Origin: Zonotrichia leucophrys gambelii
Taxonomy: Eukaryota > Chordata > Aves > Passeriformes > Passerellidae
Reading direction: 5' to 3'
Length of the DNA: 64,000 nt
Assembly (NCBI RefSeq): GCF_028769735.1
Contig: NC_088172.1
Coordinates: forward strand, 95,341,235-95,405,234
In this document: piece after piece, positions 49,346-63,500 of the stretch
Numbering within the stretch: position 1 is the stretch's first letter
How the letters are laid out: the number at the start of each line of letters is the position of its first letter
Made by a program: the position numbers and the translations under genes
Notes under the pieces: generated by a model
What the model was told of the DNA's origin: nothing
What the model saw: only the letters and a program-made list of their open reading frames with translations
Databases searched by the model: none

Positions 49346-50803
49346 AAGTCCCAAAGTTGTACTTTTAAAATTACACTTTTAAAAAGTAATCTGTTTACTA
49401 CATTTATCTCTCACATCCTCCTTATGTATATCACCATATTTCTCCCTCTGAATCAGGCATCCCATTCTACACTATTGGCTACTAATAATTTATGGATTAC
49501 AACTATGGAAGGTCCAGTACTAGTCAGGTCAGCTCCTCTGCAGTGGACAAATTTATGTGAGCTTCCATCATGTCAGGACACCCATGTGTGTTTTTCTTAT
49601 CTCATCCAGAGGAGTGGTGCTGTTGTGTGTTATTCACCTGCCACTGCATGGCAAAATAACTTCCTGTTTACAAAAGGTAATTCCCCTATGAGCTGAGCTT
49701 ATAGAGACTCACATGCCTGGAGGTTTGACTTCAGCAATTCATACATAATGCCTGCGGTTGTAAAAAGCATCAAAAAGTCCAGGCATACACCCCAGAGCAA
49801 GGCAAAAAAGTGTGACAGCCTTCATTCTAACAATGTTAGCACTGAAGTGCATCCAGAGAAACAGCAATCATTGGAGGAGGCAGAATAACTGGAGTAATTC
49901 CAGCCTTACTACAAATTTATTATCATTTTTAAAAGGGTATATTAGAAAACCATAAAAAAAATCTGGTGTTGTCTTTAAGGAATGAAATGGTCAATGGTCA
50001 AGAGGAGGAGGAGGGAATGAGGGGACTTCTTCACCACCATCTGCATCTTTCAAAAGTGGCCTTCCTGCTTTATTGGGAGTATTTTCTAATTTAAAATATT
50101 AAATGTAGACATTTGGAAGACAATAGGATTTATGGCCTGAGTGAGTATTCTAAATTTCATGGTCTTCCCAAAGCACTCTGTGTATTCAGCCATGGATTAC
50201 CTAATACTTCAAGCCACATATTGTTTCTCTAAATCTGAGTTCTCTAAGTTTTATTTGTCATATACACACTGGCAGCAGTACAAACAGTGAAATACTTTTT
50301 TTTTGTTATTAATGCAATTTTTCAACCATCTGCACACTAAACAACAAAGATTAAACGCCTTTCATTTCTTAGCCTAAGTAAAATGTCAAAGGCTAATTTT
50401 GTTCTGTGAACAGCTGAGAAGTATTAGCAAAAGCTTTTACGGTCTTTTCAACATATTTATGGTTTCAGAACAAAAAGGGTAGAGAAATAAATAAGGTTTC
50501 TGGCCTCTAGCTTGAGACACAGCTTCTGCAAAATAAAAACAACAATCCTTTAGAAGAAGTACAAAGGAAATATTGCTTTTTCTCATCAGGTCAAAGCTGG
50601 AGTTTCAAATGTTTGCAGGCAAATATTTTCCTGATTGTTTGCAACTTTTAACTAGAACTGTTGCTTTACTGTCTTTTTCATCATAACACAAAGTCCTTTA
50701 TAATTTTCCATGAGTGAAAACAACTTTTGCTTAGGGTTATGAGTTAGGCATTAAAATATCTTTCAGGAGCAATACAAAGCAGAAATCCATCCTGATATCT
50801 GTT
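49346..50803. other. A/T-rich non-coding DNA
   Basis: No gene or repeat was recognised. The only frame of note is 90 codons at 49424-49696 (plus), with no familiar motif. Confidence 0.5.
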
Positions 50804-50860
50804 CCACTTTACAAATGAAGGAACTAAGACCAAAATGGTAAGATCATTTCCCCATAATGA
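50804..50860 (+). repeat. Possible MIR-like SINE 3' core
   Basis: 'ttccactttacaaatgaagg' followed by 'aactaagaccaaaatgg' and 'aagatcatttcccc' resembles the MIR block CCATTTTACAGATGAGGAAACTGAGGC...TAAGT.ACTTGCCC. Only about 55 bp match and no tRNA head is seen nearby. MIR-type SINEs are old enough to occur as faint traces in bird DNA. Confidence 0.4.
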
Positions 50861-53800
50861 AAAGAAAACAAGGAAAACTTGTAGTTTGAACTAGTTTCTT
50901 ATTAAATTTTAAACTGATTTATGTGAATATGAACTGTATGGTTAGTTTGAATTACTTATTTGAATAGTATTACAGATGGTTAAATCTAATTTCAGAGGAT
51001 ATGGATTGACACAAAGCTGTCATATAATCAAAATAAAGCAAAATTTTAGTATTTCCTAAAAATAGATAAATTTCCCACCCTATAGATAAACAATTTTGAT
51101 GGTGCAAGCTGATTCTAGATTGCTTCCTTTAAATCTTTCTTTTTGGCTTTTTTTGTGATTTTGTTCATTAACATCACAAAAAAAAAAAATCATAATTATC
51201 ACAGAATCTTTTCTATCATGAAAACATACTGAGAGATGAAATTTTGAATAAATTTAACAATATGAACAATGACCACTAAAAAGAGCTGCAGTCTATGACC
51301 CTACTGGTGAACAGTGAGAAAAAGAGCTCCTGCCTTCCCTGTGCCTCTCAGACGACTGAATGTGGGGAGTAATTAATTCAGAGAGGAGGCTGGATTAGAA
51401 GTGAGTCTCAGATAATCATTGCTCCCATGAAACAGTGTTTTCCACAGACACAAAACCTGCTGAGTCTCAGAAGCATTTGCTGTTTTATAAAACTCTACTG
51501 CTGCTTCCCATCAGCTTCTAATTACGAGTGATAAAACCTGGAGTTCCTCACAAAGCCCAGAAGTTTCATTTCTGCTTCCACTCAGATCTGATCTAGCTAC
51601 AGCCTGTAGCTGAAGTTCCAGGAATGCACACAAGATTAGCAAAGCTGAGATGATGACATTTTATGTGTTTATATGTACATACCTGTTATATAAGGAATAA
51701 TAAGCCAAAGAAAAAAAAAAGTTTTATTTTTGAACTTACTAATCCATTAATATTTATTGCACTTAATAATAGATTTTGAACAACAAATAATTGCTTTGAA
51801 ACATGATTAGAATTCTCTAGTGCTCACAGCACTCTGAATTTAGAAATTCTATAAACTGCAGTAGGATCATTTAGCATTTAGATGGTTACTTTGGCTTATA
51901 CATCAAAACCTATAAGCAAAGGTCATTTTCCTACATTTTTCTATATTTTTCTTTCCTTTAAAATACACATCTTTTAAATATGTTTTTACATATTTAAAAA
52001 CAATAAAAAGTTTCTATTTCATATGTGCAAATTCATGGTTGAACTATCTTCCCTGATTACTTCCAACATGACTTTTACTTCTGGTTATACAGAAGTACAG
52101 AATCCATATCTCTCCTGCTGGCTTAACCCCAAAATGCTTACACTTACTGCCATTACTACGGAGAATAAAGATAACTGAAAATATTTATAAACAAATAAAA
52201 TTTAGGTATATCTTTTTTACAAAAAATGCATTTATAGACATAAATAATCTCATGTAAGGACCACTGAATTCAAAGGGCATTTTTCATTGACCTCAGGGGG
52301 GGTTGCACCTGGCTTTGAATACAAAACTAGAAGCACTGACAGCAACGGAAATGACTTCTTAACATGTGCCACTGCATATGATAAGAAAAAGTTAAAGCTG
52401 ATAATGGAAAAAGATGATGCCAGACAGAGTTCCCTATGATGCAGAGAGAGTTCACAGCTCCCTATTGAGATGCACAACACAGACAGGAATCATATGAAGG
52501 CCATTATGCTAATTCCTGAACTGTTGTTCAGTAGTGGTTATTTTGAGCATCTCAACATAGAATTAAAAAAAGAAAAAAGAAAACAAAACCAAAACAAACA
52601 AAAGCCACAAAACAAACAAACAAAAAAGTAGCAAATGCAAAGGAAACGCTGTAAAGTGTGGAGAAAATGTTCACTAGCCAGGAAATGACTAAAGGTTATC
52701 AGAGCTCATGAATATCTAAGAAATATACCAACTCAGACCATCACACTTAAAAGGCTTTTTATACTTATGACTTTCTAAGAAATACAGAAAGAAAAAAAGA
52801 TAACATAAATCCCCACAATTAGAAAGGTAGTTTAAATATTTCATTTTTACCTGCACAAAATAATTAAACTTTTTCTAGCCTGGTTTCTTGAAAACAGATC
52901 TTTGAATTTTAAGATAGATATGCAGCATCCACTTCCACTTAACCCAGTGACCTTATTAATGAAAAAAAAAAATCTGCTTTGTTAAAAAGTATCTAACAAG
53001 CTCTGCTCCTTTCCATTCACTGAAAATACACCAAGAGGATCAAGTCTTCTATAAATGCTACATTTAGCTGTACAAGAGTTTACCTTTTGGCCATGGCTAT
53101 CCATCAATCCAATTAGTACAAGAATTTGCCAAAAATAGCACTTGCTTCCCTAAAGACCTGTTGAAAATATTCCTATACAGTATTTTCTAAATTGCCTTCA
53201 TACTTGAGAGACTTTGAAGTGTGTACACCAGAATTGCCAAGTAAGCCTCTTCCATTTACCTATGAGGAAAATTTATCTTTTTCCAGGCTTCTATATTATC
53301 CACAGGTTTGAGGAAAGAACTGCCATCAACAAAGAAAATTGTGACACTGGTGTATACTTTCATATATCTTAAATAGAATTTTTCATTTTGCAGGCTACTC
53401 ACTATATTCTGTTTACGTCTTATATCACCATTTACATAAAGCAGGCAATCTTTCAAAATTAAAAACTCTGCCAAGTAACTGCTACTATATTCTGATGATA
53501 TCTGAAGATAAAATTCTTTCCTGTTTGTAGTTTTTTGCCTGTAAAACTGCTCTCAAAAATGAGCTAAAGATTTTTTTTTAATGGATGACATACACAATAG
53601 ATATTTTGATTTGTAAAAGAATGGAAGAAAGAAAATAAATATAAGAGTACAAAGGAATATCATTTAGCCAGTTACTACAAAATCCAAAAAATAAAATTGG
53701 TAACTAAAATACAGGACTTTTTTCTTTTTCTGTTCAATTTTCTACAGTTTGGGAATCCTGAGTCATTCACATATTAACATGCTCACATGAAAATGAGAAT

Positions 53801-56664
53801 TAAAAAATGGTGCACTTTGTGTTTGATAAAAGAAACGGAGACATTTAACTGAAGAAGTAATTAGGATGTAGGCATTCACCTGCCTACATTTCTTCTGGAT
53901 TTATATTCAGCATACACCAAAGACACTATTTTTGCTTAAATCATCACAATACAACCATGCCCCCGCAGGAAGTACACAAATATAACACAGAAATCAAAGA
54001 CTAATGCAAAAAGGTTTGCCTGCATAACTCAGATTACTGTCTATGCTGCTGGAGGGGGTGCACTTGGGAACACTCTAGATAACATCAGAAAATTTGCCAG
54101 ACTGCACTGACAGGTGTCAGCATTGCTATTTTTACTCTTCTTAAAAACCTAGCAGCCTCTTTTGTGACAATAAAACAGAACAGTAAATATTATTTTTTTT
54201 AAGTTTAATGCTTAGATAATAAAACATATCTGATAGATTTTACTATATTATGTTATATGATGACATTAGGCATTAGTACTGAAGAGGATCTTATGCCTTT
54301 AACTGGCCTACAGTTGTATATGAAGGCATCATCTTCCTATTTCAACATCCAAGATGTGCTTTGTTTTCTGCTTTGTCCTCCTGGTTCAATTGTTGAGTTA
54401 ATTTCACAGTTCATAATTAAATTCCTATTTGAATATTGACAGTAACAATTTTTATAAATTTCAGGTTTGCTTCATATAAATATTTCAACTACTCTCCAAG
54501 AGAACAGGCTGCCTTTATGGTGACCACCGTAAAAATGTCTCAGTCCAGCTACAGCATAATATATCCATTGATATACCACAAGAAAATATGCTGCAAATTT
54601 TTTCACAAAAAAAAGAGCTATCATAAAGTGCTTTTATTTCTAACATTTATTTATGAATGGGTGGGATATTTTAGAAAAGCTCCTTCAGAAAGAGCATTTC
54701 CAATATATTAAGTGCTTAAGTAATTTCAGTGATTTAAGTGAATTTCCTAAACAGGTCATATTAAAAAAATCAGAAAATTGATTCTTTTATTTTCTTGAAG
54801 ATTGAACAAAACCTTGTCAATTTAGCAGGAGAGGGAAAAAAAAAAAGGCAAAACTTTTAATTGGTTTTGCTGAGTAACTCTGGTCATGTCATATGTCTAT
54901 CAATTGTCATGCTTTCAGCTTTCCCTTTATTTCAGAGAATCTCTCATTTGATCACAGTGTCACTTTGGAGCACTGCTAGTATGCAGCAGAAGTTAAGGGG
55001 TTTATTTTTATTTCATCCCATGATTTTCTAAAAACCCACGCTGATAGATTCTAATGCAACCCTTCTCACACTCACTTGTGAAAAGCAAGTTTACCAGGAG
55101 GAACAACTGCCAGACTTTTCTGACACACAGAGCATTCCCTTCCTAGCAGCTGCTCCACATGTTGATCCACAATCTTTCTGCTTGGACACTGCTGGATGGG
55201 TCCAATGGATTTTTGAATTCACATTACACAGTGCAACCTGTCTGTATTGGCAACTGACTGCTCCACTTCACCGAGGGCAAAATATGACTCAGTGGCCTTT
55301 TAAATCACAAGTTTCCCTTTATATAACTCTATTAGCATTGTAAACACTTCTGGAAGGTGTGCTGTAAAACTGACAAACTTGCCACCCTTGAATAACTTCA
55401 AGCTCAGCAGGACTGCATTTATTTCTGCTTCTATTGCCACTTCTGCATTCCCAGGTTTCATACCAGTGAAGAAATGTGATTGAAATGCATAAATTTGGGT
55501 CCTCATTTTCTACTGAGGTATATCACAGCCTTAACTTAAATCTTCTTTCATAGATTTTGAGGTCAGAAATATTATTCCATGGTAGCTTTTGACATGGAAT
55601 TATCTGTAATGGCTAAAAATCTGATAAAGCTCATCTCTAGCTTTTCTTAGCCAAGTGATTACAGATCTGTCTTAGGTAATTTTCCATGCTTAATAGCCTG
55701 TATTCTCAGTCTTTTTCTGTGAATGCTCAGGCTTGGTTAGTAAGATAAACAAAAACCAGACCTCTTTCAGCTACCTCACTAACATACCAGAGAAACAATC
55801 TGGTAATGCTCTAATTTAACAATTGCAAACACCCTAAAGAAAACTTCTTATGCACCATTTAGGTGTTTCCATATGCCAGAGAAAATTTTACCTTGCCAGT
55901 TACTTTTTAATCTTCCAGCCTCCAAAACTTTCATTGGTCAAACAGCATAATCAAGACTTTCCATAGATCTTCAACAATGGAAAAATGTTATTCCAACTAT
56001 TTAAAAACTTTATCTCTCTTAGAATATCAAGTCTTTCTAAAAACTTTACCTCCTCAAACACATTGCACCCTTGCAGCAAGTGTTGAGATTTTCAAGGTTC
56101 TGCAAAAGCCATAAAAAGGCTATTTCACTCTTCACAGTGTCCCCTTAAAAGTACAGGTTCCATCACAATTTCATTTACTGTTCTTAATTATACAATAGAT
56201 TATTACAATTTAGGTATATCTTTACATTCACAGAAGAAATTACCACCTTCTTAATCTGCTTCAATATTCAACCCATTTTGCCTACAACAGCAAATCTATG
56301 ATGTTTGTTTAGCATTTTTAAACATTTCAATCTGTTCTGTGCGTTTACTTGAGGTTTGATTTTATTACTAAATTGATAGTGCATGAAGTAAAATCTATTA
56401 TATCTGCAGTGGTGAAGGCATTGTAAATAAATATGAAACAAAAAAGGAAGAAGAGATGGGGATGATCTACCTGTTACACATGTTATATGGCTGTAAAAAT
56501 TACAGGCTTGGACCTATGTTTTTGACTCCTTCTCATGCCAGATTGAATATATTAGTTCAGGGAAATATTTGCGTTCAGTTGAAAGCAGCTGTGCAATTCA
56601 CAAAATAATATAACCAGATAGTCAAGCCAGATAAACACTTAAAGAACTTTTTCAAGACACTGGA
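50861..56664. other. Unique A/T-rich non-coding DNA
   Basis: About 5.8 kb without a recognised gene. It holds an A/C-rich tract at 52561-52628, a short inverted repeat agctacag/ctgtagct at 51595-51611, and short open frames (91 codons at most, 54436-54711) with no known domain. The minus frame at 55300-55506 looks moderately protein-like but has no recognised family. Confidence 0.55.
52561..52628. repeat. A/C/G-rich low-complexity tract
   Basis: An irregular run of AAAAAAG, CAAAAC and CAAA units ending in (CAAA)3. No adjacent retrotransposon body was recognised. Confidence 0.75.
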
Positions 56665-57011
56665 AAAGCTGAGAGAAGCGGGATTTTTCAGCCTGGAGAA
56701 GAGCAGGTTCTAAGGTGATCATAAGTGAGGCCTTCCAGTACGTAAAGAGGGGCTACAAGAGAGTTGGAGTAGGACTTTCTACAAGGGGGAAAGGCTTTAA
56801 ATTTAGAGGGTAGGTTTGGGCTAGATATTAGGAAGAAATTCTTTACCATGTGGGTGGTGAGGCAATGGTTTCCCAGATAATTTGTGGCTGCCCCATCCCT
56901 AGAATGTTCTAGGCCAGACTGAGTGGAAGCCGTCCCTGCCCACAGCACGGGGCTTGGACCTGGGTGATTTTAAAATCTCTTCTGACCCAAAACATTCTAT
57001 AATTCTATGAA
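56665..57011 (+). mobile_element. CR1 retrotransposon 3' end (first of two)
   Basis: A plus-strand CR1 3' region. The landmarks are 'agctgagagaagcggg', 'ttcagcctggagaagagcag', 'gaggccttccagtac', 'gatattaggaagaaattc', 'tttaccatgtgggtggtgag', 'ctgccccatccctagaa' and the CR1 terminal 8-mer-type repeat in 'attctataattctatgaa' at 56994-57011. All are in canonical order. It is 5'-truncated to about 350 bp, as is normal for CR1, and is non-coding. The subfamily differs from its neighbour at 57050. Confidence 0.92.
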
Positions 57012-57049
57012 TTTTCAAAAGAGTCTCACCTATAGAACCGAGTGCCACC
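57012..57049. other. 38-bp spacer between the two CR1 ends
   Basis: A short sequence between the terminal repeat of the first CR1 and the first recognisable base of the second. It may contain the target-site duplication of either insertion, but none is evident by eye. Confidence 0.5.
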
Positions 57050-57537
57050 ATAAAAGAAGGATATAAAGCTTTTGGAGACCATCCAAAGGAGGACCATGGA
57101 GATGGTGAGGGGCCTTGAGGGGAAACCACATGAGGAGCAGCTGAGATCACTTGGTCTGTTCAGCCTGGAGGAGACTGAGCAGAAACCTTATCATGGTCCT
57201 AAAGATTTCTCATGAGAGGAAGCAGAGGGGCAGACACTGACCTCTTCTCTGTGGTGACCTTTGACTGGACCTGTGGGAATGGCCTGAAGATGTGTCAGGG
57301 GAAGTTTAAGTTGGATATCAGAAAAAGTTTTTCACCCAGAAGGTGACTGGACACTGGAACAGGCACCCCAGGGCAGTGGTCACAGCACTGAGCCTGACAG
57401 AGTGCAAGAACTGTTTGGACAATGCTCTCAGGCACATGGTGTGATTTTTGGGTTGTCCTCTGCAAGGCCAGGAACTGGACTCAATGATCCTTGTGTGTCT
57501 CCTCCAGCTTAGGAAATTCTAAGATTCCATGATATAT
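57050..57537 (+). mobile_element. CR1 retrotransposon 3' end (second of two)
   Basis: A plus-strand CR1 copy about 490 bp long. The landmarks are 'aaggatataaagcttttgg', 'ggagatggtgaggggccttg', 'aggagcagctgagatcactt', 'gacctcttctctgtggtgac', 'ggaagtttaagttggatatc', 'gggcagtggtcacagcactg', 'tggacaatgctctcaggcac' and the tail 'aggaaattctaagattcca' at 57509-57527. The order is exactly that of a well-known bird CR1 3' end. The copy is moderately diverged but nearly free of large gaps, making it probably one of the youngest CR1 insertions in the window. Frames within it are not functional. Confidence 0.93.
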
Positions 57538-60500
57538 ATGACAACCAACAGGATGCATCTGGGAAATTTCCATCTTCCTGCAGATATGGCATTTATCAGA
57601 ACTAATTTCAAATAAATTGTATCACCATTTGCTAGTATTTCTGACAGTATTTCATTGCTTATTTTAAACTAGCACAATAACAATTTAAACAGTTGAGATT
57701 TTCTTGTATTCAAAGGCCACATCTGATTTAATATTATATTGCGCCACTAAAATCAATAGATCCATGCCAACTGATATGAGCTAAGGATTCATTCATTTTA
57801 ACTGGAGGAGTACAACATTTATTATTTTTTAAATATATAAGGTATTTCCAAATTATTTTGAGATCAGAATCCGGCTCCTTCTATATTTTTGGGCTGTTCT
57901 CTGGGGACAATATTTATTTTTTTGAAAATCTATAGCAAGTACAATCAAAAGTTTAGTTCTATTAGAAATTCATTCCACCTATTTACTTAAAACCACTCAA
58001 TTTGATTTGTAGTGAACTAAATGTGATTATTTACATCAGGTTTACTGTTGGGTTTCCATCAGACAGACTTTGGTTTTATGCAGACTATTGCTAAACAATG
58101 AATATTGTCTGGTAAAATTTAATTATCTCAATTTTATGAGGATTTCAACAGAATCTCACAAGATGCAAAACTTTTCAGAGTTAGATTCATCATCACGTGA
58201 TAATATCTGTGTCAGCTTCCCAATTGTGCCTTTTCAAAATTAATGTTAGCTAGTTAAACAATATTTTCCTCAAGAATAATTTGAACTTACATTTTAGAAG
58301 TTAAAACTTTTGTCAGAAAATCCATGCCAGAAAACTGAGGGTGTCTGAAAAGTGATGATTCACAGACCTTATAATCCTCAGTGATTTAGACATAAAGTTA
58401 TAGACAACCTTAATAGCCAAGAGTCTCCATGATCAAGATCTAACATTTATTTGTACATGTTTCAGCTCTCGTTGCTAGGAAGATGTTAACATTTTTATTT
58501 AATAGTCTACATCATCCCAGGATGTAATTAAAATAGTCTATTTTATTACATGCAGTAATACCAGTCAGCATGACATTCACAAATTAATTTCTTTCAAAAC
58601 TTTCCTATTCTACAGCAGCAGAAGAAGCTTCTGACCAATTTAATGTTTGTAGAAAGCCACTGGGGAACAGATAAAATGCCATGACACAAAGTGCAGAAAT
58701 GCCATCCACTTCACCTTGCCTCACATCACTTGACAACTGTGCCCTTCCCACTGCTCTGCTTCCAGGAGCAGCTTGTGCATAGATATCAATTGGCTAAAGG
58801 TTGGTAAAACACAGCAGGAAAGATGGATGCATCATTAATATTTTTTTCCCCTAAGCCTTTCATCCATCCAAGACTAAAAGATGGCAGCATTCATCAGTTT
58901 TAAAGAATTAAAAACCAATTAAAATAACTGTGCCTTGTTTTTCACTCAAGGTGAAAGCAGTATTCAGTGAGAAACCAGAAAAGTAAAATGCGAACCTTCA
59001 ACAATTCCCCGATTTTGAAACTGTTTGGCTAAGTTCATAAAACTTTTTGGACATTGCCTTAATGATTCAGAAGTACAGCTGGAGTTTGTTTTTCTTAATT
59101 TCTTTCTATTTTTTTTAAACCATCACTGCAAATAAAAGAAGAATAAGCTTCTAAAGTTAGCAATAAAAACTGAATAAGCGAGGTGGACTTGCAGTTGCAA
59201 CACTTAATCTCTGTTTTGTGTCTATGGTGAGAATGAGACAAGGGATCACAGGGTAATTAATTCAAACTTAAACATAACTTATGAACTACAGGAAAAAAAA
59301 ACAAATTATGCAATAGAACATCCACAGTAGTCTAAGATATAAAATTAGATATGCAATAGCAAAACCCATAATACTGAAAGTTTTAGAATTCATGACATAG
59401 GGTAGAAACAATTTTTAATGCACTCCAAACTTTAAATGGAGACTAAGAAGATAGCAAGAGGTGCAAGTATAGTGTATTCAAAAGACTGGGAAGTTCTGCT
59501 TTACTGTTTGTCATACAAAGTAATGCCAAGGATACATTAAAAAATATAAAGTGTGCAGTAAAAGTGCTACATATAATACATATCTTAGTTTATACATAAG
59601 AGCTGTTCACATTTTTGTAAGTAATTACAGCTTTGCTATTTTTTCCAAATAAGTTAATCATGAATTTATGATTCAATTTAATATACACACAATTTAATAT
59701 CTACTAAGTTATAGGGCTGGTGATCACTCTATCTGGTACATAAGGAATTAGTCTGATCCAACTGCTATCTTTGAAAATTAAGTCCCACTGAAATTAAAAT
59801 AATAATTTTAAATGTTTTTACTTGATATCCTAGAAATCTTATAGAAATGGTAAGTAGCTAATTAATCTTTGAATATCAGTCATGCATTTTTGGAGAAGCA
59901 TTTTCAAGAATTTCTTGTGCCAGTGTTTGTAGAAAATTTTGTTAGATCTCTAATCAATTAAACTGCCACATTGCATTTTGAGAATTCATCTGCATCAGGC
60001 AGCAAAATGCAAGCCTACACTCTTTGTATCCACTTCCAAAAACCTAACTGATGGATGGAAAAAGGGCTTCTGTCATTTCTATATTTCATGTGTCTGAGCT
60101 TAAGCCATGGTTTTTATCTTGTGCTTTTATTTTTCTCTTTGTTTCCTGGCACATTTATTTGCATTTGAATTGTAGGAAAATACAGGAAAAATATTCTGTC
60201 TCAGTTCTTCCCTGGTGTTATAGCCAGATGCCTTTTAAGATATTCTGGATAAGAACTTTGGTACATTTAATTTTACTTTATGATTATAGAAACAATCTTT
60301 AGATAGGAAAACACTTATTTTTTCCATCCATGTAATAACTACACAGTATGGCCCTAGTATGCAATGCTGCAAGGGAACAAGAAGAATTTAGAAAGAGAAA
60401 AGAAAAAAATACCTCTACTTTCAAGTGCCATTCAAATATATGGTTTCCTAAAAAGCAGACTAAATTGCAGAAGTTGTTATAACTTCAAGAAATATCACAA

Positions 60501-63500
60501 CACTGATGAAGTGAAAGAATAACTGACAGATGCTTTGTGTGTTAATCTGAATGAGAAGCAAGGCTGATCTGACAGAAGCAACAAATGCAAAGCAGAAAAT
60601 ACACCATTCATCTTTAGTATTCTTCTTGAAGGATGGATACATAAAGAATGGTTGGTTGCTTGATCAGAAATGCAGAACTTTTCTGTGCCTTTTCTTTCTG
60701 GCAAAAATAGGCACACAACTAAAAGTGAATTTTAAACCATCTTTCTGCAAAATGTAAGCTACAGACAAAACTATTGATGAAATACTGTATTGATCATCTT
60801 CACTCTATGCTTGTACAAATATTTGTTTATTTATAGTGAGTTAATATTGGTAATGCACAAAATTGGAAAGCAGCCTTTTTCACCCCCTGAATGCTGCTCT
60901 ATAAGGTAGTATGTTTAAAAATGAGAACTATATGCATTTCTGACCACAAAAAAACCCCCAGGCATAGAAATCGTATAACTGGACATGAGAAATTCTATTT
61001 TTCATGATGACAACCCCATTTCCACCAATTTGTTTACACAATATATTGAAAATATCAAAAATTATGCCAAACCTTTTGCAATTTATCCATCTTCAGGGAG
61101 GAAAGGATCTATGTTCTGATGAAAACCTGTAAACTGCTCTGCAAAATCATGCAGAGCTCCTTAAATGCCATTTCACTGAATTTCAGCTGTATTGTAAACA
61201 GAGATATAACCTAAATGCCAAATTCACATGTAAGAGAAATGCTGCTAGGATAATCTTTCGTTTTTGGCTTCTACAAACCCCAAACCAAGGTGACATCTAA
61301 ATTCTATTGCAACACCGAGACTAAGATTTAAAAATATATATTTGAAAGACATTCACAGTCTGCGAATTTAAATTTTTGATATCTGCCAGAACAAAGAATC
61401 TAACAGTACTGCTCTGAAAATTTAGCTCTTGCTGGAGCAGAAATAAGATTCTCTTCCATACATTGTGCAGACAAGAGACAAGCTGAAACAAGACGATTAG
61501 GAGACAATTCACCACAGCTGCAAACAGACTTGAGTAAACCATTATCTATTTGCTCAGCTGCATCTATATTCCCTTAGTAGATAGGCCCATATTACTCACT
61601 AATTAGATGCATATTTATTCACATATCCATCTCTTAACTATCTTACAGGTCATGTATTTATTTTCTTTATAAGATTGGAAATCCTGCAGGTTGTGTCACT
61701 GAGGCCAGGGGACCTGTTTAAATAACAAGGCTTGTCCAGTCCCTATAGCACAGTTTATTCAGTTACAGAAAAGAAAGCAGTTCACACAGAAATTGGAGAA
61801 GAGGTGATTTTGCCTACTACGTGAATCCCATTTAAGGTTGCAAATCTCCTTAAGATTGTAGAACTTTGCCTCAAACTGCAAAAGAGTTTTGCTTAGAGAC
61901 ACAAACCAGAAAACAAACAAGTACAAGCACACCATAACCATAAACTTCTGCTCTACTGACAAGATGATCTTTCTGCATCTAATTGTTGTTTTAATACCAG
62001 CTGTTCATTTCTTCTGCATTTCAGGCTCCTGTTTTGACTGCATGAATGTAGTCAGGGAGCAGTGCAGAGAAGGCATTGTGTTGCTGGCTGTTCTTTCCAT
62101 AAGTGCTTACAAGAAGAAATTCTCTGAGTGGAAAATTACTCTTTTGAATGGATACTAGCACCGTTTGCCAAGTACTTAAAGGAAACAATTACTCCCATGG
62201 CATTCACAGAGTATGGTAAATTATGAAAGCATTTTTGTCACATATTCTTCTATAAATGTTGCAGGGTTTTACTCTTTTATAAGTTTCTCTAATGTTTGTT
62301 GGTCTGGACCAAACCTAGCTATCTGTCTCCTCAGCTCTGAGCTGAATTTGATTTTTCTAGCTTTCTTTCTAAGTTAGCACAAGTTTTATGCAGAGTTAAG
62401 AACAGGCTTGGACAGGGTCAGGTTTTAGTAACATTTATACTGAGTATGTTTGGTAGTTCTTTAGTTAAAATAAACTCATCTTTTTTAAACCAGTAATTAA
62501 GTAGATAAGTCAAAGTAAAACAGATTTTGAAGGTCAATTAGCAAGAGAAGTCCCCAAGTTCAACTTAGCTGGATATTTTGTCCACAGTTTGAATCAAAAC
62601 AAATTATTTACAGCTACTACATGGCTCCATACATGCTTAGGGCAACACTTGCTCCCACTTTAGACGACAGTTTTTCTGTTACTACCATGCTGGACTAAAG
62701 CTGAACAAATATATATTATCTCTATATATTTAAAATTTTCAGAACCACACAAAACCCAGTAGTGCAGTTAAAATGAGCTTCTTAAGATTTCTTTTTGTTC
62801 TGTCCCCATTTTTTTCAGCTACTACAAGCAGATGGGCATTGGCACTGGTGTTTGTAGACTAGGACAGTTAGACTTTCAGTGGTATTACAGAGCAAAGTAG
62901 AACAGCTGGGCTGCCATTTGATGAGTCAAAAAAATGTGTGAAAAATTATTACAGAACCAGGGCTCAAACTCTACATATGTTGAACCATCCACATTTATGG
63001 AGCTTCTCCAGCTTGTAACCCAAGTAATCTAATCTTCTTTTAGAAAAGAGTGTCCATAACTATTTCATTTGCAAAATTATCTCTATGAATCTGAGCCCTT
63101 GTATGTCACTGGACCTACTTCAATTGACTTCAACAGTCTGAGTTATAGTGATGATGAACATTTACTGTAAATAGTTTTAGACAAAAACCAAAATAGTCAA
63201 GGTTATACTTATATAATGTTTCCTACTCTATCACATGGAAAAATATGAGATGAACTGAGATTTTACCTGCAAGGAATATGAAATTTTAGAAAATGAAAAC
63301 CGATACACAAACCATTCATATTTTTATTCTACATTCAACAAAAATAATTTCTCTATGTTTTTATAAAGTCCATTGCAAGGATGCAAGTCTACTTTCAAGT
63401 TTTAAAAGTTTCTTTATCAGTGTGCTGCATTGTCTCTCTACACAATATTCCAGGAGTGTGTAACTTCTGGAACTCCAGGAATGAGTAACACCCCAGTGTG

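Noticed and set aside
51595..51611. 8-bp inverted repeat agctacag/ctgtagct
   Set aside because: It is short enough to be expected by chance and has no associated feature.
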